A stretch of DNA of 64,000 nt from Enterovirga rhinocerotis (GCF_004363955.1 NZ_SNZR01000011.1:186001-250000); one strand, 5' to 3'. Positions 17,157 through 26,104 are shown, counted from the first letter of the stretch. Notes: generated by a model not told the origin, from the letters alone. Numbers and translations: made by a program.

Positions 17157-18673
17157 CCTATATCGACATCGACGACGTCGCGCCCGCCGGGAGCGGCATC
17201 TCTGGCTCCAGCTACCGGGCAAACGGTCCACGGACGGGAGAGAGGCTTCCTCTCTTCCCTGCCATGCCCTCGGCCTGCGCCTATCCGGTCGACTGTCTCG
17301 GCCCAGTGTTGAGCCGTGCCGCCAAAGCCATCGCCGCCAAGGTGCAGGTGCCGGCGGCGATCGCATCGCAATCTGTCCTCGCGGCGGCGTCCCTCGCCGC
17401 TCAGGCCCATGCCGACGTGGTGCTTCCCTATGGGCAGAAGCGTCCCCTCTCTCTGAACTTCGCCTCGGTGCAGGAATCGGGAGGGAGAAAGACGACCGCC
17501 GACCGGGAAGCCCTCTGGCCGATCCGTAAGCGCGAGGAGGTGCTTCACGAAATCTACGTCGCAGAGCGGCAGGCGTGGGCCATCGCGTTTGCGTCGTGGG
17601 GTGCCGAGAAGCGTGCCATCGAGGCGAGCAAGAAGCTCGATTACGACGGCCGCAGGGATGCGCTGCGCGATCTGGGGCCGGAGCCCGAACCGCCTCTTCA
17701 TCCCTTTCTCGTCGCCGCCGATCCAACGATCGAGGGCCTCATCAAGGCCTGGGCCAATGCGCCGGCTTCGCTCGGCCTCTTCTCCGCCGAAGGAGGGCAG
17801 TTCGTCGGCGGGCACGGCATGACCGCGGAGAACCGCCTTCGCACCGCCGCCGGTTTTTCGGAGTGTTGGGATGGCGCCACGATCAAGCGGGTCCGTGCCG
17901 CCGACGGCGTCAGCATCCTGCGCGGGCGCCGGCTCGCCGCTCACATCATGCTCCAGCCCGAAGCCGCGGCGACCTTCCTGACGGATCCGGTCTTGAAAGA
18001 TCAGGGCCTGCTGTCCCGGTTCCTGGTCGCTTCGCCCGACACTTTGGCGGGCAGCCGTCGATACGCCGAGCCCCGAGCAGAGGACGATGCTGCGATCCGG
18101 GCATACGGGGCGCGCATCCTCGCGCTCCTCGAGACGCCGTGGCCGATCTCGACCGACCGGTCACAGGGCCTCGACCCGCGGGCGCTGCCGCTGTCGGCGG
18201 ACGCGACCAATCTCTGGCGGGACTTCTACGACGGCGTCGAGGTGAAGTGCGGCGCTGGCCGGGACTACGCCGGCATCCGCGATCTCGCCGCGAAGGCAGC
18301 CGAGCATGTTGCTCGGATCGCGGGGGTGCTGACTATCGTCGAGAACATCAACGCGCCCGAGGTCCGGGCGGTGGAGATGGAGGACGCGATCGTCCTCGTC
18401 GCCTGGTATCTCGGCGAGGCCGTCCGCCTTCAGGAGGGAAGCCGGACCGATCCGGTGCTCCTGCGGGCGCAGGCCCTGTTGAACTGGCTTCAACTCCAGC
18501 CGGGTGGTGAAATCTCATTCCGCGAAATCCTTCGTCTCGGTCCCAATGCCACCCGCATCAAGAAGGATGCGGATCAGGCAATTGAGATGCTGAGCGCCCA
18601 TGGCTGGGTCGAGGAGACGAGCAAGCGTCCGCGCACGATCCGGCTGCTGGGGGCGGAGGTCGGTCATGCTTGA
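17153..18673 (+). CDS. DUF3987 (YfjI-like) mobile-element protein
   Basis: A 506-residue protein matching the DUF3987/YfjI family found in prophages and integrative elements, often in the place of a primase or helicase. Features seen: AIASQSVLAAASLAAQAHADV, SLNFASVQESGGRKTTADR (a degenerate P-loop-like GGRKTT) and LLSRFLVASPDTLAGSR. It starts with GTG overlapping the preceding gene. The C-terminus has a winged-helix-like region (IKKDADQAIEMLSAHGWVEE). A DNA-replication role in the element is likely but unproven. Confidence 0.75.
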   Translation: MTYIDIDDVAPAGSGISGSSYRANGPRTGERLPLFPAMPSACAYPVDCLGPVLSRAAKAIAAKVQVPAAIASQSVLAAASLAAQAHADVVLPYGQKRPLSLNFASVQESGGRKTTADREALWPIRKREEVLHEIYVAERQAWAIAFASWGAEKRAIEASKKLDYDGRRDALRDLGPEPEPPLHPFLVAADPTIEGLIKAWANAPASLGLFSAEGGQFVGGHGMTAENRLRTAAGFSECWDGATIKRVRAADGVSILRGRRLAAHIMLQPEAAATFLTDPVLKDQGLLSRFLVASPDTLAGSRRYAEPRAEDDAAIRAYGARILALLETPWPISTDRSQGLDPRALPLSADATNLWRDFYDGVEVKCGAGRDYAGIRDLAAKAAEHVARIAGVLTIVENINAPEVRAVEMEDAIVLVAWYLGEAVRLQEGSRTDPVLLRAQALLNWLQLQPGGEISFREILRLGPNATRIKKDADQAIEMLSAHGWVEETSKRPRTIRLLGAEVGHA

Positions 18674-18845
18674 GACCTCCCCGGATTTTCAGGTTTTCAT
18701 GCCCTGCGACGTTGCGACAGCCGCGACAGTTGCGACGTTTACCCGTCGAAACCTGCCAACTGTCGCAAACGTCGCGGCTGTCGCAATGTCGCAAGGGGTC
18801 TGCACCCGATTTCGCGCGGGCGCCGATTCCGGTGACAGCCAATGA
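18666..18845 (+). CDS. small island gene containing a large inverted repeat
   Basis: A 59-residue frame that overlaps the DUF3987 stop by 8 bases and the next start by 4 bases. Coupling makes translation plausible. The peptide is dominated by VATAATVATF- and VANVAAVAM-type repeats because the DNA is an array of TGCGAC/GTCGCA units. The DNA or RNA structure may be the functional element and the peptide incidental. Confidence 0.4.
   Translation: MLETSPDFQVFMPCDVATAATVATFTRRNLPTVANVAAVAMSQGVCTRFRAGADSGDSQ
18712..18786. repeat. inverted repeat of TTGCGAC units, 29-base arms
   Basis: Outer arms TTGCGACAGCCGCGAC (18712-18727) and GTCGCGGCTGTCGCAA (18771-18786) are perfect 16-base complements. The inner 13 bases on each side (18728-18740, 18758-18770) pair at 9 positions. 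The loop is 17 bases (18741-18757). Extra TGCGAC at 18705-18710 and TGTCGCAA at 18787-18794 flank the arms. It could act as an iteron-like DNA site or a strong mRNA hairpin between the DUF3987 gene and the following genes. Confidence 0.8.
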
Positions 18846-19111
18846 CCTGGGGTCCATTCCTTCCCGGTCTCGATCCGGCCGAGCGCAAAGCCCGGCTCCG
18901 AAGCCTCCGCGCGCTCGTGAAGGTGATGACCGGATCGCGTGGTGCGGATGTCGAGTTCGCCATCCTACGCGCCGAGATCAGCGGCGACGATTCCGCGATG
19001 CTGGCCGAGGCGGAAGCGACGTTCGGACGGCTCGGCACCGTCGACCAGCGACGTGTCCTCGCGAGCTTTGCCAGCCTCCATTCCCCGAACCTCAAGGTGA
19101 TCCATGGCTGA
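18842..19111 (+). CDS. hypothetical small island protein, 89 residues
   Basis: Not recognised. The sequence is largely helical with no cysteines or membrane segments. The start overlaps the preceding frame by 4 bases and the stop overlaps the DUF5681 gene by 8 bases, so it belongs to the coupled run. The composition matches its neighbours. Confidence 0.55.
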   Translation: MTWGPFLPGLDPAERKARLRSLRALVKVMTGSRGADVEFAILRAEISGDDSAMLAEAEATFGRLGTVDQRRVLASFASLHSPNLKVIHG

Positions 19112-19538
19112 AAATGCAGGACGAAAGCAGGCCGGCGGCCGGTTCCAGCGCGGCCAGTCCGGAAATCCCGCAGGGAAGAAGCCGGGCACGCGTCACGCGA
19201 CCACGATCCTCGCCGAGAAGATCATGAGCGAAGACGTCGAGGGTGTCGTGAAGGCGGTCGTCGAGGCCGCGAAGGACGGCGATATGACAGCAGCTCGCAT
19301 CATCATGGATCGGATCGCCCCCGTTCGCCGCGGAGCCATCACCGCCGTTACCCTTCCGACGATCGAGAGCCCGGCGGACCTGACCAAGGCCACGAGTGCC
19401 ATCCTCGCGGCTGTCAGTGAAGGCGAACTCACACCCGTCGAGGCCGCGGAACTCGGAAAGCTCGTTGAGGCCCACGGCAAGGCGATCGAGATCACCGACC
19501 TGCATGAGCGTCTGTCACGACTGGAGGCATGCCGATGA
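19104..19538 (+). CDS. DUF5681 domain protein
   Basis: A 144-residue protein whose N-terminus carries the basic DUF5681 signature GGRFQRGQSGNPAGKKPGTRH. This signature is common in phage and island proteins and often sits near terminase or replication genes. The helical middle (IMSEDVEGVVKAVVEAAKDGD) resembles small-terminase-associated or DNA-binding accessory proteins. Its role is not established. It is translationally coupled on both sides. Confidence 0.7.
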   Translation: MAENAGRKQAGGRFQRGQSGNPAGKKPGTRHATTILAEKIMSEDVEGVVKAVVEAAKDGDMTAARIIMDRIAPVRRGAITAVTLPTIESPADLTKATSAILAAVSEGELTPVEAAELGKLVEAHGKAIEITDLHERLSRLEACR

Positions 19539-19756
19539 GAACAACCATGATCAGCCGGATCGAAGCCCTGGAGGGCGAGCTTGCACGCCGCGCTTCGGTC
19601 GTGAGGCGGCAGGGCAAAGAAGAACGTGATCGGCTCGTCGGCGCGTCCCTGTCCGATCCGAATGGCTTGCCGGCTGCCTTGGCAGCAGTTCCGGCCGCCG
19701 ACATGCACGATCAGCGTATCGCGGCGATCCATGCCGCATGGAGGGCAGACACATGA
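19535..19756 (+). CDS. hypothetical small protein, 73 residues
   Basis: ATG 19535 overlaps the DUF5681 stop by 4 bases (ATGA). The protein starts RTTMISRIEALEGELARR, a short amphipathic coiled-coil-like helix. The next gene's product starts with a similar SRSIIKSRLDRLEKE segment, so the two may be related. No known family. Confidence 0.5.
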   Translation: MRTTMISRIEALEGELARRASVVRRQGKEERDRLVGASLSDPNGLPAALAAVPAADMHDQRIAAIHAAWRADT

Positions 19757-19956
19757 GCCGTTCGATCATCAAGAGCCGTCTCGATCGCCTGGAGAAGGAG
19801 CACCATGGCGATCGGAACCGCGTCCACGTCATCTCGGACCATAGCGGCGATCCCGCCGAGGTTGATCGGCAGAAGGCGGCGCTGATCGCATCGGGAGAGG
19901 CCTACGAGAGCGACCTCTTCGTCGTTCTCAGAAAGCTCAGTGCGATGGGAGAATGA
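19753..19956 (+). CDS. hypothetical small protein, 67 residues
   Basis: Last member of the coupled run, overlapping the preceding stop by 4 bases (ATGA). The N-terminal IIKSRLDRLEKEHHGD forms a predicted amphipathic helix, followed by RVHVISDHSGDPAEVDRQK. This resembles short phage-type proteins of unknown role. Confidence 0.5.
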   Translation: MSRSIIKSRLDRLEKEHHGDRNRVHVISDHSGDPAEVDRQKAALIASGEAYESDLFVVLRKLSAMGE

Positions 19957-20131
19957 GGAGCTCCTTCAGACCTCGCCTTGAGCGTACTGAAGCTCGAAAC
20001 CGGGACAGCCATCGCCGCGACGGGCGCCGGGCCATCTCCGGAAGACCAGCCAAGCGGACAAGTCCGCTCTCCGTGATCGAGGCAGGGAACTCAAGTAATC
20101 GTATTGAGCTGCTCGCTTGAGGACTCGGATC

Positions 20132-20749
20132 ATGACAGACTTACCTCAACTCGATCCGTTCTCCCGGCGCTGCATCCATCTCTGCATCGACATGCAGCGC
20201 ATGTTCAACGAGGACACCGACTGGCACACGCCCTGGCTCCGCCGAGTCCTGCCGAACGTCGAGCGCCTCGTCTCGACGGGCCCCGCCGCGACCGTGTTCA
20301 CACGCTTCGTCCCCGTCGTCCGCGCCGACGACGCCCACGGCGAATGGGCCCGCTATTACCAGCGCTGGCCGTCCATGACGCTGGAGAAGCTCGATCCGGG
20401 CCTGGTCGATCTCGTCCCGGAACTACGCCGCTTCGTGCCGCCAGCCCGTGTCGTCGACAAGTCGGTCTATTCGCCCTGGCACCGCTCGCGCCTCGACGAG
20501 AGCCTCCGCCGACGCGGCGTCGAGGTCGTGATCGTCTCCGGCGGGGAGACGGATGTCTGCGTCCTCGCGACCGTGCTCGGCGCGATCGATCACGGCTACC
20601 ACGTCGTCCTTGCCGCGGATTGTCTCTGCAGTTCCTCGGACGAAGCCTACGACGCCACAGTGACGCTCTATCTCGAACGCTACGGCAGCCAAGTAAGCGT
20701 CAGCTCCGCCGAGGAAATCGCCGAGCGCTGGACGCCTACAGCATTGTAG
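20132..20749 (+). CDS. cysteine hydrolase of the isochorismatase family
   Basis: A 205-residue protein with the isochorismatase-like triad: Asp in CIDMQRMF, Lys in VVDKSVYSPW, and nucleophile Cys in GGETDVCVLATV. Members hydrolyse amides or enol ethers, such as nicotinamide, N-carbamoyl compounds or isochorismate. The family cannot be narrowed from sequence alone. GAGGA at 20119-20123 supports ATG 20132. It heads a group of stress-type genes on the island's right half. Confidence 0.82.
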   Translation: MTDLPQLDPFSRRCIHLCIDMQRMFNEDTDWHTPWLRRVLPNVERLVSTGPAATVFTRFVPVVRADDAHGEWARYYQRWPSMTLEKLDPGLVDLVPELRRFVPPARVVDKSVYSPWHRSRLDESLRRRGVEVVIVSGGETDVCVLATVLGAIDHGYHVVLAADCLCSSSDEAYDATVTLYLERYGSQVSVSSAEEIAERWTPTAL

Positions 20750-20978
20750 CGCACCGCACTGGCAATCGAGGCTTTAAGGTTCCCTGTCTGGACGACGACA
20801 GATCGCGATGCGTTTCCGATTCCGGCAGCAGCTACCGCCGAAGCACTCCGTCTATCGTGCCCCGTCTCCGCTCGTGGTGATGGGCCTCACGTCGGCTCGG
20901 CAACACGTAGGACGGTGTGTGCTCGAGGGAACCGTGCCTGCCCTCAAGGCTTCAGAGTCGACGACCATGGAGATAGTG

Positions 20979-21473
20979 ATGGCAGAGAAGCAGCTCGATA
21001 GCCTTTTTTACGACACGCTGAAGGACATCTATTACGCGGAGCGTAAGATCCTGAAGGCGCTACCCAAAATGGCCCGGGGGGCGCAGTCGAAGGAGGTCAA
21101 GGCCGCCTTCGAAAAACATCGCGGCGAGACAGAGACGCATGTCGAGCGCCTGCAGCAGGTCTTCGAGATCCTAGGCAAGCGCGCCCAGGGCAAGACCTGC
21201 CCCGCCATCGACGGCATCGTCGAGGAGGGCGAGGAGATCCTCGACGAGTACAAAGGCTCGCCCGCTCTCGATGCGGGTCTAATCTCGGCCGCCCAAGCCG
21301 TGGAGCACTACGAGATCACGCGCTACGGTACCCTACGCCGGTGGGCCCAGGAGCTCGGCCTGAAAGAGGCCGTCCAGCTCTTCGATCAGACCCTAGCCGA
21401 GGAGAAGAAAACGGATGAGGCGCTGACTGGACTCGCCGATATCTCCGCCAATCAAAAGGCGAAGGCGGCCTGA
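20979..21473 (+). CDS. ferritin-like DUF892 protein (YciE/YciF family)
   Basis: A 164-residue, all-helical protein with the DUF892 pattern: LFYDTLKDIYYAERKILKALPKMA at the start, THVERLQQVFEILG, and AQAVEHYEITRYGTLRRWAQELG with the ferritin-like Glu/His ligands. Family members respond to general and osmotic stress. GGAG (20969-20972) is correctly spaced for the ATG at 20979; the upstream ATG 20967 is less well placed. A GGAAC box lies at 20928-20932. Confidence 0.85.
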   Translation: MAEKQLDSLFYDTLKDIYYAERKILKALPKMARGAQSKEVKAAFEKHRGETETHVERLQQVFEILGKRAQGKTCPAIDGIVEEGEEILDEYKGSPALDAGLISAAQAVEHYEITRYGTLRRWAQELGLKEAVQLFDQTLAEEKKTDEALTGLADISANQKAKAA

Positions 21474-21482
21474 ACGCGATTG

Positions 21483-21509
21483 GGGGCGGCGGCTCAATTC
21501 CGCCGCCCC
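21483..21509. terminator. perfect 10-bp stem between convergent genes
   Basis: GGGGCGGCGG (21483-21492) and CCGCCGCCCC (21500-21509) with a 7-base loop lie exactly between the DUF892 gene (+) and the alcohol dehydrogenase gene (-). A bidirectional terminator is likely. Confidence 0.55.
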
Positions 21510-21517
21510 GCCACCCA

Positions 21518-22693
21518 TCAACTTCCAGGCGACATGACGACCTTGATGCAGCCGTCCTTCTTGTCCCGGAAGGTTTTATAGAGATCCGGCCCCTCTTCGA
21601 GCGTGGCCCGATGGGTGATGACGAAGGAGGGATCGATCTCTCCCCGCTCGATGCGCTCTAGTAGCTTCGGGAGGTAGGCCTGGACCGGCGTCTGCGCCAT
21701 CCGGAAAGTCAGGCCGCGATTGACGGCCGAGCCCATCGGGATTTTGTCGAGAAAGCCGCCATAGACGCCGACAATCGAGACGGTGCCGAAGTTGCGGCAG
21801 CAATGGATGGCCTGGCGGAGGACGTGGGGCCGGTCGGTCCCCATGAAGGCGGCCGTTTTGATCCGGTCGAGGACGCTGTCGAGGCTGGCGGTGGCGTCGG
21901 CCTCGGTGCCGACGGCGTCAATGCAGGCATCTGCCCCACGTCCAGACGTCAGCTCCTGGATTTTCTCGTAGATGTCGACGTCGTGGAAATCGAGGACGAT
22001 GGCTCCGGACGCTTCCGCCATTGCCATCCTTTCAGGCACGGTGTCGATCGCGATCACGCGACCCGCGCCAAGTAGGAAGGCAGATTTGATGGCGAACTGC
22101 CCGACGGGACCGCAGCCCCAGACAGCGATCGTGTCGCCCTCCTGGATGTTGCAGTTTTCCGCAGCCATGTAGCCGGTCGGGAAGATGTCGGAGAGGAAGA
22201 GCACCTGCTCGTCCGTCAGCCCCTCCGGCACCTTGATGGGACCCACGTCGGCGAAGGGGACGCGCATGAACTCCGCCTGACCGCCGGCGTAGCCGCCGAG
22301 CAGGTGGGAATAGCCGAACAATCCGGCCGGTGAGTGCCCCCACATCTCCGCAGCCGCCTTGGCGCTCGGGTTCGAGCGCTCACAGCCCGAATAGAAGCCG
22401 CGCTTGCAGAAGAAGCACTCGCCGCAGGAAATGGTGAAGGGAACGACGACCCGATCGCCTTTCTTCAGGTTCGTAACCTCGGATCCGACCTCGACCACCT
22501 CTCCCATGCTTTCGTGGCCGACGATGTCACCCCGTTCCATCGACGGGATCATGCCCCCGTAGAGGTGCAGATCAGAGCCGCAGATGGCACAGGAGGTGAC
22601 GCGGATGATCGCATCGCGGGGATGCTGAATGATTGGGTCGGGGACGGTCTCGCAGCGGATATCGCCCTTACCGTGCCAGCAGAGTGCCTTCAT
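21518..22693 (-). CDS. zinc-dependent alcohol/formaldehyde dehydrogenase-like protein
   Basis: A 391-residue medium-chain dehydrogenase. Catalytic zinc region [13 protein letters not shown] with GHESMGEV; structural zinc cluster [15 protein letters not shown]; Rossmann motif WGCGPVGQ for NAD(P). The length and the long insert after the structural zinc fit the glutathione-independent formaldehyde dehydrogenase-like subgroup common in soil bacteria. The start at 22693 has a GGGAGG ribosome binding site. The substrate is not determined by these motifs. Confidence 0.88.
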   Translation of the reverse strand: MKALCWHGKGDIRCETVPDPIIQHPRDAIIRVTSCAICGSDLHLYGGMIPSMERGDIVGHESMGEVVEVGSEVTNLKKGDRVVVPFTISCGECFFCKRGFYSGCERSNPSAKAAAEMWGHSPAGLFGYSHLLGGYAGGQAEFMRVPFADVGPIKVPEGLTDEQVLFLSDIFPTGYMAAENCNIQEGDTIAVWGCGPVGQFAIKSAFLLGAGRVIAIDTVPERMAMAEASGAIVLDFHDVDIYEKIQELTSGRGADACIDAVGTEADATASLDSVLDRIKTAAFMGTDRPHVLRQAIHCCRNFGTVSIVGVYGGFLDKIPMGSAVNRGLTFRMAQTPVQAYLPKLLERIERGEIDPSFVITHRATLEEGPDLYKTFRDKKDGCIKVVMSPGS

Positions 22694-22847
22694 TCCCGCC
22701 TCCCTCTCAATTACGCGGCAAAGCGGCGAGGCGTTAGGATGTTCCGGTGGTGTGCGCGCGGCGACAGTGGGATGGCCCGAACAGATGCACTCGGCTGTCC
22801 GGCACGCAGGCCGGGTGGTCAGGATTGAATTGGCTTCGGGCCCTCCG

Positions 22848-22872
22848 GGAACCCGGTTCGCCGCCCCCTGTT
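22848..22872 (+). promoter_or_regulatory. possible EcfG-type general-stress promoter
   Basis: GGAAC (22848-22852), 16 bases, then TGTT (22869-22872). The alphaproteobacterial general-stress sigma factor EcfG recognises GGAAC-N16-17-CGTT, so this is one base from consensus. It lies about 25 bases before the next small gene. Confidence 0.35.
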
Positions 22873-22895
22873 CATTCCTGATCGGAGAGCATGTA

Positions 22896-23192
22896 ATGGG
22901 CACTTACAGCGACGACGATGTCGGCAAGCCGATCCTGAAGGATGACGGGCGCCAGTCGGAGGCTCAACGTCAGGTTCTCGGTGAGGCTGGGCACGAGACC
23001 GGCCAGCCGGAGCCGAAGACGCCAGAGGATTGGGAGAACCGCGGTGCCACGGCCCCGACCGAAGCCCGCCAATCTGTTCCGGGCGGAAGCAGTCAAGGCA
23101 CCGGTGACCGGCGCCAATCCGTAGCGGGCGATCGCGCCGCCCCCGGCCGGCCCACCGGCCAGCACCCCCAGCCGAAGCCCGGTGAAGGTTGA
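22896..23192 (+). CDS. hypothetical small hydrophilic, probably disordered protein
   Basis: A 98-residue protein rich in Gly, Pro, Gln and charged residues, with almost no hydrophobic residues (for example [20 protein letters not shown]). It has no recognised domain. Such hydrophilin-like proteins often accompany general-stress genes, and the DUF892 and dehydrogenase genes are adjacent. A GGAGAG stretch precedes the ATG by about 6 bases. Confidence 0.6.
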   Translation: MGTYSDDDVGKPILKDDGRQSEAQRQVLGEAGHETGQPEPKTPEDWENRGATAPTEARQSVPGGSSQGTGDRRQSVAGDRAAPGRPTGQHPQPKPGEG

Positions 23193-23503
23193 TCCCGCTA
23201 TCACCGCGGCGCCAGCTCGATCGGCGGCCCTCCCTAGCCGGCGGGGCCAGCCACCAACCTCACGACGGCCTCGCCCGCATCATCCGGACGATCTCCCGCA
23301 TCTCCGCTCGCTTCTCGGCCTCCTGGTCCATCTCGCGGTGATGGGCCTCCGCCTCGAGCAGCGTCGCGCATCGGGTCAGGGCACTTTTCTGGCCAGTAAG
23401 TCAGGTTGCGAAGGCTTCAGCCCGATGCAATAGAGGCAGCGGGTGTTCGCCGATGGAGGCGGGCAGGTTTCAGCTCCGGTCGGGCCGCCGGTGCTGGAGA
23501 CCT
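23193..23503. other. intergenic stretch, nothing recognised
   Basis: About 310 bases between the hydrophilic protein gene and nhaA. No conserved frame, RNA gene or convincing promoter was seen. Upstream in-frame starts for NhaA exist, but the protein family begins later. Confidence 0.5.
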
Positions 23504-24730
23504 ATGCCCATGCGTCGGCCCGATCTGGCTCGCCTCGTTCCCACCGATCATCCTCTGCGCCGCCATTTGAGGCGCCCGGCCTCTGCGCTTCGCGCCTTTC
23601 TCGATACGGGTTCGGCCGGTGGCGTCATCCTCATGGGGGCGGCGCTACTCGCGATCGTCATCGCGAACTCGCCCCTCGCTCCCGCATATTTCGGAGCGTT
23701 GAGGACCTATGTCGGGCCGCTGTCGCTGCTCCACTGGATCAACGACGCCCTGATGTCTCTGTTCTTCCTGCTGGTCGGGTTGGAGATCAAGCGCGAGTTC
23801 CTCGACGGCCAGCTTCGGACATGGCCCGATCGCGCTCTTCCCGGCATCGCGGCCCTCGGGGGTATGGCGGTTCCGGCGATCATCTACGTCATGATCAACA
23901 GCGGCTCCGCCTCGACGCTCCGTGGCTGGGCCATTCCGTCCGCAACCGATATCGCCTTCGCGCTCGGCGTGATCAGGCTGCTCGGGGCGCGCGTGCCGAT
24001 CTCGCTGGCGGTCTTCCTGACGGCCCTCGCGATCCTCGACGATCTCGGCGCGGTCGTCATCATCGCCCTGTTCTACACCGAGACGCTGAACGTCTACGCG
24101 CTCCTCGCCGCGGTGTTCGTCGTGTCGCTCCTCCGGTCGCTCAACACCAGCGACTGCCGGACGCTTGTCCCGTATCTGGGCCTCGGCGCGGTGCTCTGGG
24201 TGCTCGTTCTCCTCTCGGGCGTTCACGCGACGGTCGCAGGCGTCGTCCTCGCGCTGACGATCCCGTTGCGCCAGAGCCCGGGCCGGCCGGATGATGCGAC
24301 CTCTCCGCTGCATCGGCTCGAACATGCCCTGCAGCCATGGTGCGCCTTCGTCGTCCTCCCCATCTTCGGCTTCGCCAATGCCGGCGTGTCGCTCGCCGGC
24401 CTGTCGTGGGCCACTATGGTTCATCCGGTCACGCTCGGGATCGCGCTCGGCCTCTTCGTCGGCAAGCAGATCGGCGTCTTCGGTGCCGTGTACCTCGCGG
24501 TGCGGACCGGCATCGCAAAGCTGCCGCCGCATGCGACCTGGCTACAGACCTACGGCGTCGCGACCCTCTGCGGCATCGGCTTCACGATGAGCCTCTTCAT
24601 CGGTCTGTTGGCCTTCGAGAACCAGCCGCAGCTCGAAGCCAACGTGAAGGTTGGCGTGCTCGTGGGCTCGATAATGTCTGTCTTCGTGGGCGCGATCGTG
24701 CTGCTCTGCCAACCACGAAGAATGCTCTAG
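23504..24730 (+). CDS. nhaA: Na+/H+ antiporter NhaA
   Basis: A 408-residue inner-membrane antiporter. Family hallmarks: [29 protein letters not shown], and the two essential aspartates in [12 protein letters not shown], then GFANAGVSL and [11 protein letters not shown]. It exchanges sodium for protons, giving pH and salt tolerance. ATG 23504 is preceded by GGAG; a farther upstream ATG (23453) would add a non-conserved tail. Confidence 0.93.
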   Translation: MPMRRPDLARLVPTDHPLRRHLRRPASALRAFLDTGSAGGVILMGAALLAIVIANSPLAPAYFGALRTYVGPLSLLHWINDALMSLFFLLVGLEIKREFLDGQLRTWPDRALPGIAALGGMAVPAIIYVMINSGSASTLRGWAIPSATDIAFALGVIRLLGARVPISLAVFLTALAILDDLGAVVIIALFYTETLNVYALLAAVFVVSLLRSLNTSDCRTLVPYLGLGAVLWVLVLLSGVHATVAGVVLALTIPLRQSPGRPDDATSPLHRLEHALQPWCAFVVLPIFGFANAGVSLAGLSWATMVHPVTLGIALGLFVGKQIGVFGAVYLAVRTGIAKLPPHATWLQTYGVATLCGIGFTMSLFIGLLAFENQPQLEANVKVGVLVGSIMSVFVGAIVLLCQPRRML

Positions 24731-24747
24731 ACGACACCGCATCAAGG

Positions 24748-24780
24748 AAAACGCCCGCTCGGCATCGCAGCCGGCGGGCG
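24748..24780 (-). terminator. intrinsic terminator on the minus strand
   Basis: CGCCCGC-T-CGGC (24752-24763) pairs with GCCGGCGGGCG (24770-24780) with one bulge. On the minus strand the hairpin is followed by TTTT. It would stop transcription coming from the ars/MFS operon 140 bases upstream; it also lies just past the nhaA stop. Confidence 0.55.
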
Positions 24781-24922
24781 CCTCATCGTCTCGATCGCGC
24801 GCCGGACTATGCGCCGGGACGGGCGGTGAGACTGCCGCCGGTGCTCTAGCCCCACAGGGCGAACGCCAGCGATGCAGGGAATATGGATGGCCTCGGTGAC
24901 GGCAGCAAGGCGCCTGTGGCGC

Positions 24923-26104
24923 TTATCGGAAGCGCCAGAGGCCACCGATCACGACCAAGTTGACCAGCGCCAGACCTAGGAGCGCCCACAGGAGCGCGTC
25001 CGCCCCCGCATTGGTCAGGACCAGTGCCCCGATGGAGGGGGCCAGCGCTTGGGCGATGAGCCCTGGTCTGGCGAGACGCCCGACAAGGACAGGGTAGCGG
25101 GCCGGCCCGAACAGGGCGAGCGGAACGGTTCCGCGGGAAATTGAGTAGATGCCGTTCCCGGCCCCGTAGAGGACGAGCCAGAGGCTGACCCAGGGCAATC
25201 CCAAGGCCAGGAGCAGCAGACCCATCGCGATCAGGCCAAAGGCCGCGGTTAGCGTCCAGAGCGGATGATGGCGGCCTTTCAAGGACATCTCGACGACCCG
25301 AGCACCGACCTGGGCTGGGCCGATGAGGGCGCCGAAGGAGACGGCTGCCGCAAGGGGAACGTCTCGAGCCTGCAGAAGGACGATAAGGTGGACCGAGACC
25401 ATCGTCATTATCACACCGCCTATCACCAGGACGCCACCGAACAGGAGGAATAGGAGGCGATCCCGTCCGGTCAGCGGGGCGGTGATGTCCGGCCCCTTCG
25501 TCGCTTCGACGGCCGGCGCCGGCGGCTTCGGGATGAAGAGCAGGACCAGCGGCAGGGTGATGACGAGGTGAAGCCCTGCGTAGGCAAGGCAGGCACCCCG
25601 CCATCCAAAATGCTGGACGAGGAAGGCCGAGAGCGGCCAACAGACCGTGCTGGCGAACCCGCCCCACAAGGTCAGCGTCGTGATCGCCGGTCGGGCCTCG
25701 CTGCCGTAGAGGCGGCCTAGCGTCGCGAACGCTGGGTCGTACAGGCCGCACCCCATGCCGAGCCCCAGAAGGAACCAGCCGGCTAAGTAGACCGGCAGCG
25801 CCGGCGCGACGGCAAGCGTCGCGAGGCCGGCGGACAGTAACAAGGCCGCCAGCGCCAGCACCGGGCGGCCACCTCGGTGATGGATCGTAGCACCGACGTA
25901 AGGGGATGCGACCGCGGCCGCCAGCAGGCCAATCGAGAGACCGCCGACCACCCACGATAGGGGCCATCCCGTCTCTTCGGCAATCGGCCCGGCGAATACG
26001 GCGGGGAGATAGAACGACGTGCCCCACGTGAAGATCTGGACGATACCGAGGGCCGAGATCACCCAGAGGCGATGCGGCGGTCGAGCGGTCGCCTCAGGCG
26101 CCAT
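24923..26104 (-). CDS. MFS transporter at the end of the ars operon
   Basis: A 393-residue major facilitator protein with about 12 hydrophobic segments. It starts at ATG 26104, inside the last 11 bases of the arsenite-efflux gene, so it is co-translated with it. Recognisable segments are GTSFYLPAVFAGPIAEETGWPL and LLGLGMGCGLYDPAFATLGRLYG. MFS proteins in ars operons include ArsJ and ArsK. No adjacent GAPDH gene is present, so ArsJ is unlikely. Its substrate may be an arsenical or antimonial, but that is inference from position. Confidence 0.75.
   Translation of the reverse strand: MAPEATARPPHRLWVISALGIVQIFTWGTSFYLPAVFAGPIAEETGWPLSWVVGGLSIGLLAAAVASPYVGATIHHRGGRPVLALAALLLSAGLATLAVAPALPVYLAGWFLLGLGMGCGLYDPAFATLGRLYGSEARPAITTLTLWGGFASTVCWPLSAFLVQHFGWRGACLAYAGLHLVITLPLVLLFIPKPPAPAVEATKGPDITAPLTGRDRLLFLLFGGVLVIGGVIMTMVSVHLIVLLQARDVPLAAAVSFGALIGPAQVGARVVEMSLKGRHHPLWTLTAAFGLIAMGLLLLALGLPWVSLWLVLYGAGNGIYSISRGTVPLALFGPARYPVLVGRLARPGLIAQALAPSIGALVLTNAGADALLWALLGLALVNLVVIGGLWRFR

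Noticed and set aside
18705-18794. CRISPR-like short repeats
   Set aside because: The units are 6-8 bases, partly inverted and without unique spacers; it is an inverted repeat, not a CRISPR array. No CRISPR array was seen elsewhere.
24923-26104. Identification of the ars-operon MFS as ArsJ
   Set aside because: ArsJ acts with an adjacent GAPDH that makes 1-arseno-3-phosphoglycerate, and no such gene is present.
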